This document shows positions 1-8,094 of a stretch of DNA of 17,670 bases, piece after piece. Position 1 is the first letter of the stretch, and each line of letters opens with the position of its first letter. A program made the translations under genes and the position numbers. Location: the NCBI GenBank assembly GCA_963654355.1, contig CAVKBM010000037.1, forward strand, positions 1-17,670, in the 5' to 3' direction. The notes beneath the pieces were generated by a model. The model was not told the origin of the DNA, made no database searches, and worked only from the letters and a program-made list of their open reading frames with translations. This stretch comes from UBA1181 sp963654355 (lineage in GTDB: Bacteria; Bacteroidota; Bacteroidia; Bacteroidales; Paludibacteraceae).

Positions 1-101
1 ACAACTTTGAGCATTCAACCTTCACGAGAGATGCATTGATCAAGCAGTTGAACCATGAAGGTTCTAAATTAGAGGAGAAGAAAAATAACCCTCAACAATA
101 A
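1..101 (+). CDS. nuoI: NuoI C-terminal end (partial)
   Basis: The third frame is open from the window edge to a TAA at 99-101 and encodes a 32-residue tail starting NFEHSTFTRDALIKQL and ending in a charged EEKKNNPQQ stretch. The gene lies six bases before nuoJ and in the same direction, which is the usual nuo order, so I read it as the end of the complex I subunit carrying two 4Fe-4S clusters (NuoI). The cysteine motifs lie outside the window, so the assignment rests on position and tail sequence only. Confidence 0.75.
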   Translation, partial: NFEHSTFTRDALIKQLNHEGSKLEEKKNNPQQ

Positions 102-107
102 TCTGAT

Positions 108-650
108 ATGGAATATTTAACAGCAAGTAATATCATTTTTGTCATACTGTCAGCCTGTGTTCTTTTGTTCGGGGCATTGACGGTAACGACCACAAGAATC
201 TTACGCGCTGCCACCTATTTGTTTTTCGTGTTGTTTGGTATAGCAGGGCTATACCTTCAGATGAACTATGAATTCTTGGCTGCGGTGCAACTTTCCGTTT
301 ATGCGGGAGGTATCGTCGTTCTCTTCATTTTTGCCATTGTCCTCATTAAGAGTTTGGGAGAACATAAAGAGAAGACCTCTAAGATAAAGTCGATTATGGG
401 AGCTGTGGCAGCACTTAGTGGGTTGGCACTTACGCTCATCACAGTTTTCAAGTACAAATTCGTCACTGCCGATTTTACCCGTTCAGAAGAGATTGCCAAC
501 AATTTGGATATGCACCAACTTGGAGACACTTTGATGGGAACAAGCCAGTTTCAATACCTATTGCCATTTGAGGCATCCAGCATATTGTTGCTTGCATGCA
601 TTATCGGAAGTTTAGTAGTGGCACAAATCAATAAGGAGGAGAAGAAATGA
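108..650 (+). CDS. nuoJ: NADH-quinone oxidoreductase subunit J
   Basis: This 180-residue protein is almost entirely hydrophobic, with about five membrane segments. It is a membrane-arm subunit of complex I, the proton-pumping NADH or ferredoxin:quinone oxidoreductase. The segment around residues 53-75 (NYEFLAAVQLSVYAGGIVVL) is the typical NuoJ third helix, whose pi-bulge region is involved in coupling in characterised complex I. The length fits the family. Its stop codon overlaps the nuoK start (ATGA), which implies translational coupling. It sits between nuoI and nuoK as expected. Confidence 0.95.
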   Translation: MEYLTASNIIFVILSACVLLFGALTVTTTRILRAATYLFFVLFGIAGLYLQMNYEFLAAVQLSVYAGGIVVLFIFAIVLIKSLGEHKEKTSKIKSIMGAVAALSGLALTLITVFKYKFVTADFTRSEEIANNLDMHQLGDTLMGTSQFQYLLPFEASSILLLACIIGSLVVAQINKEEKK

Positions 651-958
651 GTATGCCATTAGAAAGTTACATTGTAGTCAGCACGCTCCTCTTCTTTATC
701 GGAGTGTATGGTTTTATTGTACGTAAAAACCTCATTAGTATTTTGATGTCTACAGAGTTGATTCTCAACGCCGTGAACATTAATTTCGTTGCGTTCAACA
801 GATTTTTGTACCCTGATCAGTTGGAGGGATTTATCTATAGTCTGTTTGTCATCGTCGTTGCGGCGGCTGAGACGGCAGTTGCTATTTCAATCATCATCAA
901 TGTATATCGCAAGAACAGAAACATTGATGCGAAGAATATTAACGATTTAAAATATTAA
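647..958 (+). CDS. nuoK: NADH-quinone oxidoreductase subunit K
   Basis: This 103-residue protein has three membrane helices. It is the small antiporter-like subunit (MnhC/MrpC-related) of the complex I membrane arm. Two intramembrane glutamates typical of NuoK are visible: Glu37 in the STELILNAVN segment and Glu75 in AAAETAVAIS. Both are implicated in proton translocation in studied homologues. The start overlaps the end of nuoJ by four bases. The length is that of the family (about 100 residues). Confidence 0.96.
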   Translation: MSMPLESYIVVSTLLFFIGVYGFIVRKNLISILMSTELILNAVNINFVAFNRFLYPDQLEGFIYSLFVIVVAAAETAVAISIIINVYRKNRNIDAKNINDLKY

Positions 959-962
959 TGGC

Positions 963-2888
963 ATGGATTTTACAGTTTTAGCTCCTTTTGTATTGGCCCT
1001 GCCATTTGCGATGTTCCTCATCTTAGGGTTGTTGGGCTATAAACTCTGTCCGAAATGTGCAGGTTTATTAGGAACTACGGTTTTTGGAATCACCACCGTC
1101 ATCTGCTATGGTATTGCGATTCAATACTTTATGGCCAACTATGGTGGTGCTGAATATCCTAAAGAGGTTCTTTTCAACATGGATTGGTTGCGAATGACCG
1201 ATTCGTTAGTCATCAGCATAGGATTCTTGTTAGATCCTATCTCTGCGATGATGTTGGTAGTTATATCAACCGTTTCATTCATGGTCCACATCTATAGTAT
1301 GGGCTATATGCACGGAGAAGAAGGATTCCAACGTTACTACGCCGTTCTTTCTCTCTTCTCGTTCGCAATGTTAGGATTGGTTGTCGCCACAAACATTTTC
1401 CAAATGTATATCTTTTGGGAGTTGGTGGGGGTCTCATCATTCTTGCTCATCAGTTTCTATTTCAAGAAGCCATCAGCCGTAAGAGCTGCTAAGAAGGCAT
1501 TCATCGTTACACGTTTCGCCGACATGTTCTTCTTGATTGGTATCTTGATACTCTCCTACTTCACTCAGACATTTGATTTCGGTCCGTTGACAAGCGTTAC
1601 AGACAATCATGTAGCCATTGTCAATAGCACAATGGGCGGAGTTACGTTAGGAGGATTTTCTGTCATTTCAATTGCGGTGTTCTTGATTTTCTTGGGAGGT
1701 GCTGGTAAATCAGCCATGTTCCCATTCCATATTTGGTTGCCAGACGCAATGGAAGGTCCAACACCTGCCTCTGCCTTGATCCACGCTGCAACAATGGTTG
1801 TAGCTGGAGTTTACTTGGTGGCACGTTTGTTCCCTATCTACTGCTTCGAAGCACCATTTGTTTTGGAAGTTATCGCCTACATCGGTGCGTTCACATCCCT
1901 CTTCGCAGCAGTCATAGCTTGCACGCAGACAGATATTAAGAGAGTACTTGCATTCTCTACCATTTCGCAGATTGCCTATATGATGGTTGCATTAGGAGTT
2001 TCTGGTTATGGCGCACAGGAAGGTTTGGGCTACACCGCTTCAATGTGGCACTTGTTCACACACGCCATGTTCAAAGCCACCTTATTCTTGGCCGCAGGTT
2101 GTATCATCCACGCAGTACACAGCAACGAGATGGACGCTATGGGCGGACTTTGGAAATATCTGAAGGTTACGCACATCACGTTCCTCATCGCATGTCTCGC
2201 CATTGCAGGTATCTTCCCATTCTCAGGATTCTTCTCTAAAGATGAGATTTTGGTAGCAGCACACGAGTCTGCCCCTGTTCTTTACTGGTGTCAAACCTTT
2301 GTAGCAGGTCTTACCGCCTTCTACATGTTCCGTCTGTACTTCCGCATCTTCTGGTACGACACACCAGACTACAGCCACCACACACCACACGAGGCACCAA
2401 CCAACATGTGGTTCCCATTGGTTGTCTTGTCTGTCTACACGTTAACCAGCGGATGGTTCCCATTCAGCAAGATGATTTCATCAGACTATGTCGGATATGA
2501 GATTCACACACATTGGAACATTGCAATTCCAAGTTTGTGCGTAGCAGCCATCGGTATTGCCATCGCAGCATTCCTCTACTACAAGAAGAATGAAAAGCCA
2601 GATCGCATTGCCAACTCAGTCAAGTGTTTCTATACGGCAGCATGCCATCGTTTCTACATTGACGAGGTTTACTTGTTCGTTACCAACAACATCATCTTCC
2701 AACGTATCTGCCAACCTATCGCTTGGTTTGATAGACACGTTATCGACGGATTTATGAATTTGTTGTCATGGGTAACTAATAAGACTTCTGAAGAGACGAA
2801 AGAAATTCAGAGCGGATATGTTCAGAGTTATGCTTGGTTCTTCATTATGGGCGTCATTGTCATAACAGCATTATCGTTGTATCTCTAA
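963..2888 (+). CDS. nuoL: NADH-quinone oxidoreductase subunit L
   Basis: This 641-residue polytopic protein is the distal, largest antiporter-like subunit of complex I. It carries the family landmarks: FWELVGVSSFLLI with Glu153, and GKSAMFPFHIWLPDAMEGPT around residues 248-267 with Lys249, both part of the proton-channel machinery in homologues. A long C-terminal segment rich in aromatic residues and ending in a hydrophobic helix corresponds to the lateral helix that spans the neighbouring subunits. It starts five bases after nuoK and lies 18 bases before nuoM. No disruption is seen. Confidence 0.97.
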   Translation: MDFTVLAPFVLALPFAMFLILGLLGYKLCPKCAGLLGTTVFGITTVICYGIAIQYFMANYGGAEYPKEVLFNMDWLRMTDSLVISIGFLLDPISAMMLVVISTVSFMVHIYSMGYMHGEEGFQRYYAVLSLFSFAMLGLVVATNIFQMYIFWELVGVSSFLLISFYFKKPSAVRAAKKAFIVTRFADMFFLIGILILSYFTQTFDFGPLTSVTDNHVAIVNSTMGGVTLGGFSVISIAVFLIFLGGAGKSAMFPFHIWLPDAMEGPTPASALIHAATMVVAGVYLVARLFPIYCFEAPFVLEVIAYIGAFTSLFAAVIACTQTDIKRVLAFSTISQIAYMMVALGVSGYGAQEGLGYTASMWHLFTHAMFKATLFLAAGCIIHAVHSNEMDAMGGLWKYLKVTHITFLIACLAIAGIFPFSGFFSKDEILVAAHESAPVLYWCQTFVAGLTAFYMFRLYFRIFWYDTPDYSHHTPHEAPTNMWFPLVVLSVYTLTSGWFPFSKMISSDYVGYEIHTHWNIAIPSLCVAAIGIAIAAFLYYKKNEKPDRIANSVKCFYTAACHRFYIDEVYLFVTNNIIFQRICQPIAWFDRHVIDGFMNLLSWVTNKTSEETKEIQSGYVQSYAWFFIMGVIVITALSLYL

Positions 2889-2906
2889 TAGAAAAATAGT
2901 ACGACA

Positions 2907-4421
2907 ATGAATATTTTATCATTATTTGTAATCATTCCCCTCGTCATGATGGTGATACTTTTCTGTATCCCTGGGGAAAAGAAAAGTTTGATTAGGACTG
3001 TCATGGCTATTGGAGGATTTGCTTTGTTGGCAACCTCAGCCTACTTGACAATCACCTATTTAGGAATGAGAGAGAACGGCATCACAGACGAGTTTGTATT
3101 CACGCAATCCGTAATGTGGTATGAGGCTTTGAACATTCACTACTCTGTTGGAGTCGATGGTGTATCTGTGGCAATGTTGTTACTTTCATCTATCGTCGTT
3201 ATCACAGGGACATTCGTTTCATACGCTATCGAGAATAAGACTAAGGAGTATTTCTTGTGGTTTCTGATGCTTTCAATTGGCGTTTACGGATTCTTCATCT
3301 CGTTAGACCTCTTCACCATGTTCCTCTTCTATGAGGTTGCCTTGATTCCAATGTACCTCCTCATCGGACTTTGGGGAAGCGGAAACAAAGAGTACTCTGC
3401 CATGAAGTTGACCTTGATGTTGATGGGAGGTTCTGCTTTCTTGATGGTCGGCATCTTGGGTATCTACTACTACTCTATTCCAGAAGGAGGAGTCGCAACA
3501 TTCAACATTCAAGAGATCTCGCACAATGTGGCAGTCTCTGCAACAGCAGGAGCAGACATGCATTGGCAATACATCTTCTTCCCTCTCACTTTCATCGGAT
3601 TTGGTGTTTTGGGTGCTATGTTCCCATTCCACACCTGGTCGCCCGATGGTCACGCATGCGCCCCTACAGCAGTGTCAATGTTGCACGCAGGAGTGTTGAT
3701 GAAATTAGGAGGTTACGGATGTTTCCGTGTAGCCATGTACTTAATGCCACAAGCCGCAAACGACTTGGCTTGGATTTTCATCATCCTGACAGGTATCAGT
3801 GTTGTCTACGGAGCATTCAGCGCATGCGTACAGAACGATTTGAAATACATCAACGCCTACTCGTCAGTGAGCCATTGTGGTTTGGTGTTGTTCGCCCTTT
3901 TGATGATGAACAAGACAGCGATGACGGGAGCCATCCTTCAGATGGTGTCTCATGGTTTGATGACAGCCTTGTTCTTCGCTTTGATTGGTATGATTTACGG
4001 AAGAACCCACACCCGTGATATTCGCGAGATGGGCGGTTTAATGAAGGTGATGCCAGTGCTTTGCGTTTGTTATGTAATTGCAGGTATGGCGTCTCTCGGA
4101 TTGCCAGGTTTGAGTGGATTCGTAGCTGAGATGACCATCTTTGTCGGAGCGTTCCAACACCCAGACTTGTTTCACAGAGTGTTCGTGATTCTGACATGTA
4201 CCTCAATCGTCATCACGGCGGTTTACATTCTACGAGTAGTCGGCAAGATCCTCTTCGGACCAATGCAAGACCCACATCACGAGACGTTGACAGATGCTAT
4301 CTGGTATGAGAAAATAGCAGTGTTTGGTTTGATTTTCGCCATTGCCGCTATCGGTCTTGCACCACTCTGGTTGTCGAATATGATTGGAGGCGGTATCGAA
4401 AACTTGGTTAAAATATTCTAA
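2907..4421 (+). CDS. nuoM: NADH-quinone oxidoreductase subunit M
   Basis: This 504-residue multi-spanning protein is the second antiporter-like, proton-pumping subunit of complex I. The channel glutamate is seen in FYEVALIPMYLL (Glu143). The FPFHTWSPDGHACAPTAVSM segment followed by LHAGVLMKLGGYG is the NuoM version of the conserved Proton_antipo_M core. It lies between nuoL and nuoN in standard order, is full length and has no frameshift. Confidence 0.97.
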   Translation: MNILSLFVIIPLVMMVILFCIPGEKKSLIRTVMAIGGFALLATSAYLTITYLGMRENGITDEFVFTQSVMWYEALNIHYSVGVDGVSVAMLLLSSIVVITGTFVSYAIENKTKEYFLWFLMLSIGVYGFFISLDLFTMFLFYEVALIPMYLLIGLWGSGNKEYSAMKLTLMLMGGSAFLMVGILGIYYYSIPEGGVATFNIQEISHNVAVSATAGADMHWQYIFFPLTFIGFGVLGAMFPFHTWSPDGHACAPTAVSMLHAGVLMKLGGYGCFRVAMYLMPQAANDLAWIFIILTGISVVYGAFSACVQNDLKYINAYSSVSHCGLVLFALLMMNKTAMTGAILQMVSHGLMTALFFALIGMIYGRTHTRDIREMGGLMKVMPVLCVCYVIAGMASLGLPGLSGFVAEMTIFVGAFQHPDLFHRVFVILTCTSIVITAVYILRVVGKILFGPMQDPHHETLTDAIWYEKIAVFGLIFAIAAIGLAPLWLSNMIGGGIENLVKIF

Positions 4422-4458
4422 TGAGTTGAACGACTCGAATTTGATAAAACTATAGAAT

Positions 4459-5880
4459 ATGGATTATAGTAATTTCCTGATTATGAACCACGAACTATCA
4501 TTGGTAGTGGTTTTGATATTGACCTTGTTGGCTGATTTGACATGGGGAAAAGAGAAGAAAGGATTTCAACTTTTCACCATCGCTCTGTTTGCCATCCATA
4601 CGGCGTTAGGTTTCTTCGCATGGAACATTGGCGACGCTGAGTCGTTCGGAGGCATGTATGTAACCTCTCCTATTCACGTGTTTGTGAAGAACATCTTGAA
4701 TATAGGTACGCTTTTCGTATTCCTCTTCGGATATGAGTGGAATAAAACGACCAACTCTAAATATGTTGGCGAGTTCTATTTCCTAACCCTTGCGACACTC
4801 TTCGGAATGTACTTGATGATTTCGTCGGGCGACTTCCTCTTGTTCTATATCGGTTTGGAGACGGCTTCTATCCCAATGGCAACTTTGGTAGCCTTTAACA
4901 AGAAAGAGAACGTATCAGCAGAAGCAGCAGCTAAATATGTCTTGACGGCAGCCTTCTCATCAGGTGTGATGCTCTTCGGTATCTCATTGATCTACGGTAC
5001 TTGCGGTTCGCTTTACTTCAGCGAAGTAGCAAACAATTTCGCCGCAACTCCACTCCACATCATGGCAGCCATTTTCTTCTTGGCTGGCTTGGGCTTCAAG
5101 ATTTCGCTCGTGCCATTCCACTTGTGGACAGCCGACACTTACCAAGGTGCGCCAACAGCGGTTACCGCTTACCTTTCAGTCATCTCTAAGGGAGCAGCAG
5201 CCTTCACGTTGATGTGCATTTTGATCAAGGCATTTTCAAACTACCCAGAAGTTTGGAAACAGTTCTTCTGGTGGATCATCGTCATCACAATCACTGTCGG
5301 CAACCTCTTTGCTATCCGTCAAAAGAACTTGAAGAGATTCTTGGCGTTCTCGTCTATCTCACAAGCAGGATATTTGATGTTGGGAGTTTACGCAGGAACT
5401 GCACAAGGTATGGCATCAATGGTGTTCTACTTGTTCATCTACCTATTCACCAACTTGGCAGCCTTCGGAGTCATTGCGACGATTGAGAACAAAACTGGCA
5501 AAGTATCGATGGACGATTACGACGGACTCTACGAAACCAATCCTAAGTTGGCGTTGGTGATGATGTTGGCGATGTTCTCCCTCGGAGGAATTCCAATCTT
5601 CGCAGGATTCTTCAGCAAGTTCTTCATCTTCGCATCAGCGATCCAACAAGGAGAAGTGCTTTTGGTATTTCTCGCTTTGTTGAACACCATCATCTCCCTC
5701 TTCTACTATTTGTTAGTGGTGAAGGCGATGTTCATCAAGAAGTCTGACGCACCGATTGCCACCTTCAAGAGCGACAATATGGCACGCCTCGGCTTAGTGA
5801 TCTGCACAGTCGGCATGATTGTCTTAGGCTTGATCAGCCCCATCTACGAATACATCAACGGCATCAGTTTCGGAATGTAG
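4459..5880 (+). CDS. nuoN: NADH-quinone oxidoreductase subunit N
   Basis: This 473-residue membrane protein is the third antiporter-like subunit and the last gene of the nuo operon. Key marks are FYIGLETASIPMATL with Glu134 and KISLVPFHLWTADTYQGAPT, the NuoN form of the FPFHxW motif, followed by VTAYLSVISKGAAAF. A 37-base gap separates it from nuoM. Two intrinsic terminators follow directly, so the nuo transcript very likely ends here. Confidence 0.97.
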   Translation: MDYSNFLIMNHELSLVVVLILTLLADLTWGKEKKGFQLFTIALFAIHTALGFFAWNIGDAESFGGMYVTSPIHVFVKNILNIGTLFVFLFGYEWNKTTNSKYVGEFYFLTLATLFGMYLMISSGDFLLFYIGLETASIPMATLVAFNKKENVSAEAAAKYVLTAAFSSGVMLFGISLIYGTCGSLYFSEVANNFAATPLHIMAAIFFLAGLGFKISLVPFHLWTADTYQGAPTAVTAYLSVISKGAAAFTLMCILIKAFSNYPEVWKQFFWWIIVITITVGNLFAIRQKNLKRFLAFSSISQAGYLMLGVYAGTAQGMASMVFYLFIYLFTNLAAFGVIATIENKTGKVSMDDYDGLYETNPKLALVMMLAMFSLGGIPIFAGFFSKFFIFASAIQQGEVLLVFLALLNTIISLFYYLLVVKAMFIKKSDAPIATFKSDNMARLGLVICTVGMIVLGLISPIYEYINGISFGM

Positions 5881-5902
5881 GAGTAGGAATTAAGAATATG
5901 AG

Positions 5903-5930
5903 GGGAAGACTTGCGGGTCTTCCCTTTTTT
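5903..5930 (+). terminator. Intrinsic terminator of the nuo operon
   Basis: GGGAAGAC (5903-5910) pairs perfectly with GTCTTCCC (5917-5924) across a six-base loop and is followed by six T residues. It begins 22 bases after the nuoN stop codon. Confidence 0.93.
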
Positions 5931-5931
5931 G

Positions 5932-5962
5932 TGGGAGGAATTGCGTAAATTCTCCCATTTTT
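5932..5962 (+). terminator. Second, tandem intrinsic terminator
   Basis: TGGGAG (5932-5937) and AATT (5939-5942), with one bulged G, pair with AATT (5948-5951) and CTCCCA (5952-5957). Five T residues follow. It lies directly behind the first terminator and insulates the region downstream from nuo transcription. Confidence 0.75.
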
Positions 5963-6127
5963 CATATAAATTTGCTGCGCTTGCAATGTCAAGTTGCAGG
6001 CATACATACAAAAAAGGCGTTTTTGTACGCTTTGGTTTTGACGAATTGGAATCTCGCAAATTCACAAATGCTTGTCAAAAACAAAGCAACGGAACGCCCT
6101 ATGAGTGTAGCATATATTGTCTACATA

Positions 6128-6148
6128 AGAATAGGTGTAGCCTATTCT
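6128..6148. repeat. Perfect 8-bp inverted repeat
   Basis: AGAATAGG (6128-6135) and CCTATTCT (6141-6148) are exact inverted copies around a five-base loop. No T run follows, so it is not a typical terminator. It could be an operator or the first hairpin of the RNA that follows. The rest of 5963-6127 shows no gene I would support; short open frames there lack any recognisable protein character. Confidence 0.6.
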
Positions 6149-6268
6149 GTGTTGGATAGTTTATATACTCACTACGTGGGGCTATTGCGTTGCTCGTTTC
6201 GATAAGCAGGGCAATGCGAGAGCCTCAATTCGTGGAACGAGCGGCAGACTGGCTCCACGTTTTTTTTG
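6149..6268 (+). ncRNA. Structured RNA ending in an intrinsic terminator, just upstream of hxs
   Basis: The stretch folds well. GGGGCT (6178-6183) pairs with AGCCTC (6221-6226), and inside it GCGTTGC (6187-6193) pairs with GCAATGC (6211-6217). A terminator hairpin follows, CGTGGA (6231-6236) with TCCACG (6254-6259), and then eight T residues (6260-6267). ACGTGG (6174-6179) can also pair with CCACGT (6255-6260), and GCTCGTT (6192-6198) is exactly complementary to AACGAGC (6236-6242), so alternative folds or a pseudoknot are possible. It may be a free-standing small RNA; the general layout reminds me of the 6S-like Bacteroidales RNAs, from memory only. It may instead be a leader that attenuates the hxs operon. 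The exact 5' end is unknown. Confidence 0.6.
6231..6267 (+). terminator. Intrinsic terminator directly ahead of the hxs cassette
   Basis: A six-base-pair stem, CGTGGA with TCCACG, has a 17-base loop in which GC pairs can extend it, and it is followed by eight T residues. It ends only 16 bases before the first possible hxsD start and 58 before the second. Transcription of hxs from any promoter further upstream therefore has to read through it. Confidence 0.8.
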
Positions 6269-6325
6269 TTTGTATAAAAAGGGATGAACCACCATAAGGG
6301 AGCCGATGGTCATAGTTTAAGAGAG

Positions 6326-6667
6326 ATGCAGACAAGTAAAATTCAAATACCTCTTGTTAAAACAGACAGTAGTGGATTTTTAATCACATTAGATTTAAAC
6401 CTATATAGCAAAGAAGCAATCATTGCATCAACATATAAATATACTGATAAGTTTTATATATTCATGCAAGGATCGTCTCTCGGAGACAATCTTCTTAATA
6501 TCACATTCGAAGCAAAGAATCAAACGCTCGACGAAATCACCATCAAACAATTCTGCAATGACATTATAGATCAACAATATAGAGAAATCGTAATAAAAAA
6601 ATTTGGTCATATTAGAGATTTAGTAGTTGAGCAAGCCTTTAAACCCATATCAAAAACAGAAGAATGA
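6326..6667 (+). CDS. hxsD: His-Xaa-Ser system protein HxsD
   Basis: This small soluble protein has 113 residues from this start, or 127 from an in-frame ATG at 6284. It has the HxsD layout: an N-terminal strand-rich part with LDLNLYSKEAIIASTYKYTDKFYIF, and a C-terminal NDIIDQQYREIVIKK segment corresponding to the LLNDYxLRE signature that gave the family its earlier name. Its role is unknown; it occurs next to the two Hxs radical SAM enzymes and may bind the precursor. I prefer the 6326 start because the residues gained from 6284 look unlike the family and begin almost at the terminator. Its stop overlaps the hxsB start (ATGA). Base composition is clearly AT-richer than nuo. Confidence 0.82.
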   Translation: MQTSKIQIPLVKTDSSGFLITLDLNLYSKEAIIASTYKYTDKFYIFMQGSSLGDNLLNITFEAKNQTLDEITIKQFCNDIIDQQYREIVIKKFGHIRDLVVEQAFKPISKTEE

Positions 6668-8088
6668 GTTACAAGTTTCTTCCATTTCGATTTGCTAAAT
6701 TTAACGCAAGCGAATACCTCTTGACAAACGATGTCGGAGAATTCCTATTCCTAAGAGATGATGAATTTTTAAAGTTCATTAATGGTGAATTAGACACCCA
6801 AAGCGAGTTGTTTTATGATATTGAATCAAAACAAATTGCAACAACTGACGATATTGACAATGTGATAAATATGCTTGCAACAAAGTTCCGTACAAAGAAA
6901 AGTATTTTGAAAGATTTCACTACCCTTCACATGGTTGTACCAACATTGCGTTGCAATTCAAGTTGTATTTATTGTCAAGTCAAACGAAATGAAAGCACGG
7001 ACTACTCCGCAGACATGACAAAAGAGACTGCAAAAAACATTGTCAAAACCATATTTATGTCACCAGCACCTTGTTTAAAAATTGAATTTCAAGGAGGCGA
7101 CCCCACAACGAATTTTGAAATGGTAAAATACATAATAGAGGAAGCAGAATGGACGAACCTTTTCAAAAAGCGTAACTTAGAATTTGTTATTTGCACAAAT
7201 CTGACTTTGCTAAACGAAAAATTAGTTAAGTATTTAAAGAAACATAATTGTTTGATATCGACATCCTTAGATGGTCCTAAAGATTTACATGACCAGAACA
7301 GACCACTTCAAAATAAAAATTTAGACCACCACTCTATCTTTGAGAAAAACCTCCAAATGATTCGTACTATTTGGAATGACATAGAATGCGTTTCAGCGTT
7401 AATGACAACGTCAAAATACAGTTTGGGAAGATTTTCAGAGATAATCGACGAATATGTAAGGTTAGGCTTCCATTGTATATTTCTAAGAGCAATGAATCCG
7501 TACGGCTTTGCTAAACAATACAAAGACAAAATAACATATTCTATTGAGGATTTTATAGAGAATTATAAGGAAGGATTAAACTATATTATAGAACTAAATA
7601 AAAAAGGGATCTTATTTATTGAAGGATACGCAACACTACTATTGCGTCGAATTCTAACACCATTCGCAACAGGTTTTGTTGATTTGCAATCACCTGCTGG
7701 AGTCGGCATTGCAGGAGCCATTTATGATTATGATGGTAGTGTTTATGTTGCAGATGAGGGAAGAATGATGGCAAGATTTAACAACCATTTTTTTAGACTT
7801 GGTAATGTCAACAAAGACTCGTATCAAAGCATGTTTAATGGCGAAAAATTACATGAAATCATAAGCAAAGCATGCACAGAATGTCTGCCAGAATGTTCAG
7901 AATGTGTTTTCCAACCATATTGTGGAGCCGATCCCGTTAGAAATATGTCAGAACAAGGTGATATTATAGGTCACCGACCTACAAACGAAATGTGCAAGAA
8001 AAATAAAGCAATCATTCACTACCTGTTTGAGATAATCAAGAAAAATGACTCTCAAACAAACAAGATACTTTGGTCTTGGATAAATTAA
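6664..8088 (+). CDS. hxsB: His-Xaa-Ser system radical SAM maturase HxsB
   Basis: This is a 474-residue radical SAM enzyme. The SAM-binding 4Fe-4S motif is Cys97-X3-Cys101-X2-Cys104 in LRCNSSCIYCQ, followed by FQGGDPT (142-148), the glycine-rich SAM contact. The C-terminus has a SPASM-like cysteine set (Cys404, 407, 411, 414, 420 and 444) that would hold auxiliary iron-sulfur clusters. The stretch AIYDYDGSVYVADEGRMM (352-369) matches my recollection of the HxsB family. Length and pairing with a second radical SAM gene also fit. The predicted role is radical modification of the HxsA repeat in the cytoplasm before export. The reaction is not known to me. It is four-base overlapped with hxsD and six bases from hxsC. 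Confidence 0.9.
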   Translation: MSYKFLPFRFAKFNASEYLLTNDVGEFLFLRDDEFLKFINGELDTQSELFYDIESKQIATTDDIDNVINMLATKFRTKKSILKDFTTLHMVVPTLRCNSSCIYCQVKRNESTDYSADMTKETAKNIVKTIFMSPAPCLKIEFQGGDPTTNFEMVKYIIEEAEWTNLFKKRNLEFVICTNLTLLNEKLVKYLKKHNCLISTSLDGPKDLHDQNRPLQNKNLDHHSIFEKNLQMIRTIWNDIECVSALMTTSKYSLGRFSEIIDEYVRLGFHCIFLRAMNPYGFAKQYKDKITYSIEDFIENYKEGLNYIIELNKKGILFIEGYATLLLRRILTPFATGFVDLQSPAGVGIAGAIYDYDGSVYVADEGRMMARFNNHFFRLGNVNKDSYQSMFNGEKLHEIISKACTECLPECSECVFQPYCGADPVRNMSEQGDIIGHRPTNEMCKKNKAIIHYLFEIIKKNDSQTNKILWSWIN

Positions 8089-8094
8089 AAGGCA

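Noticed and set aside
3303..4206. Long open frames inside nuoM on both strands (116, 215 and 118 codons)
   Set aside because: They are antisense or out-of-frame shadows of nuoM, rich in Arg, Ser and Cys, and match no known protein pattern.
5911..6205. Two overlapping short open frames (82 and 77 codons) after nuoN
   Set aside because: They overlap the nuo terminators and the structured RNA, show no protein-like pattern, and read through hairpins; they look like chance open frames.
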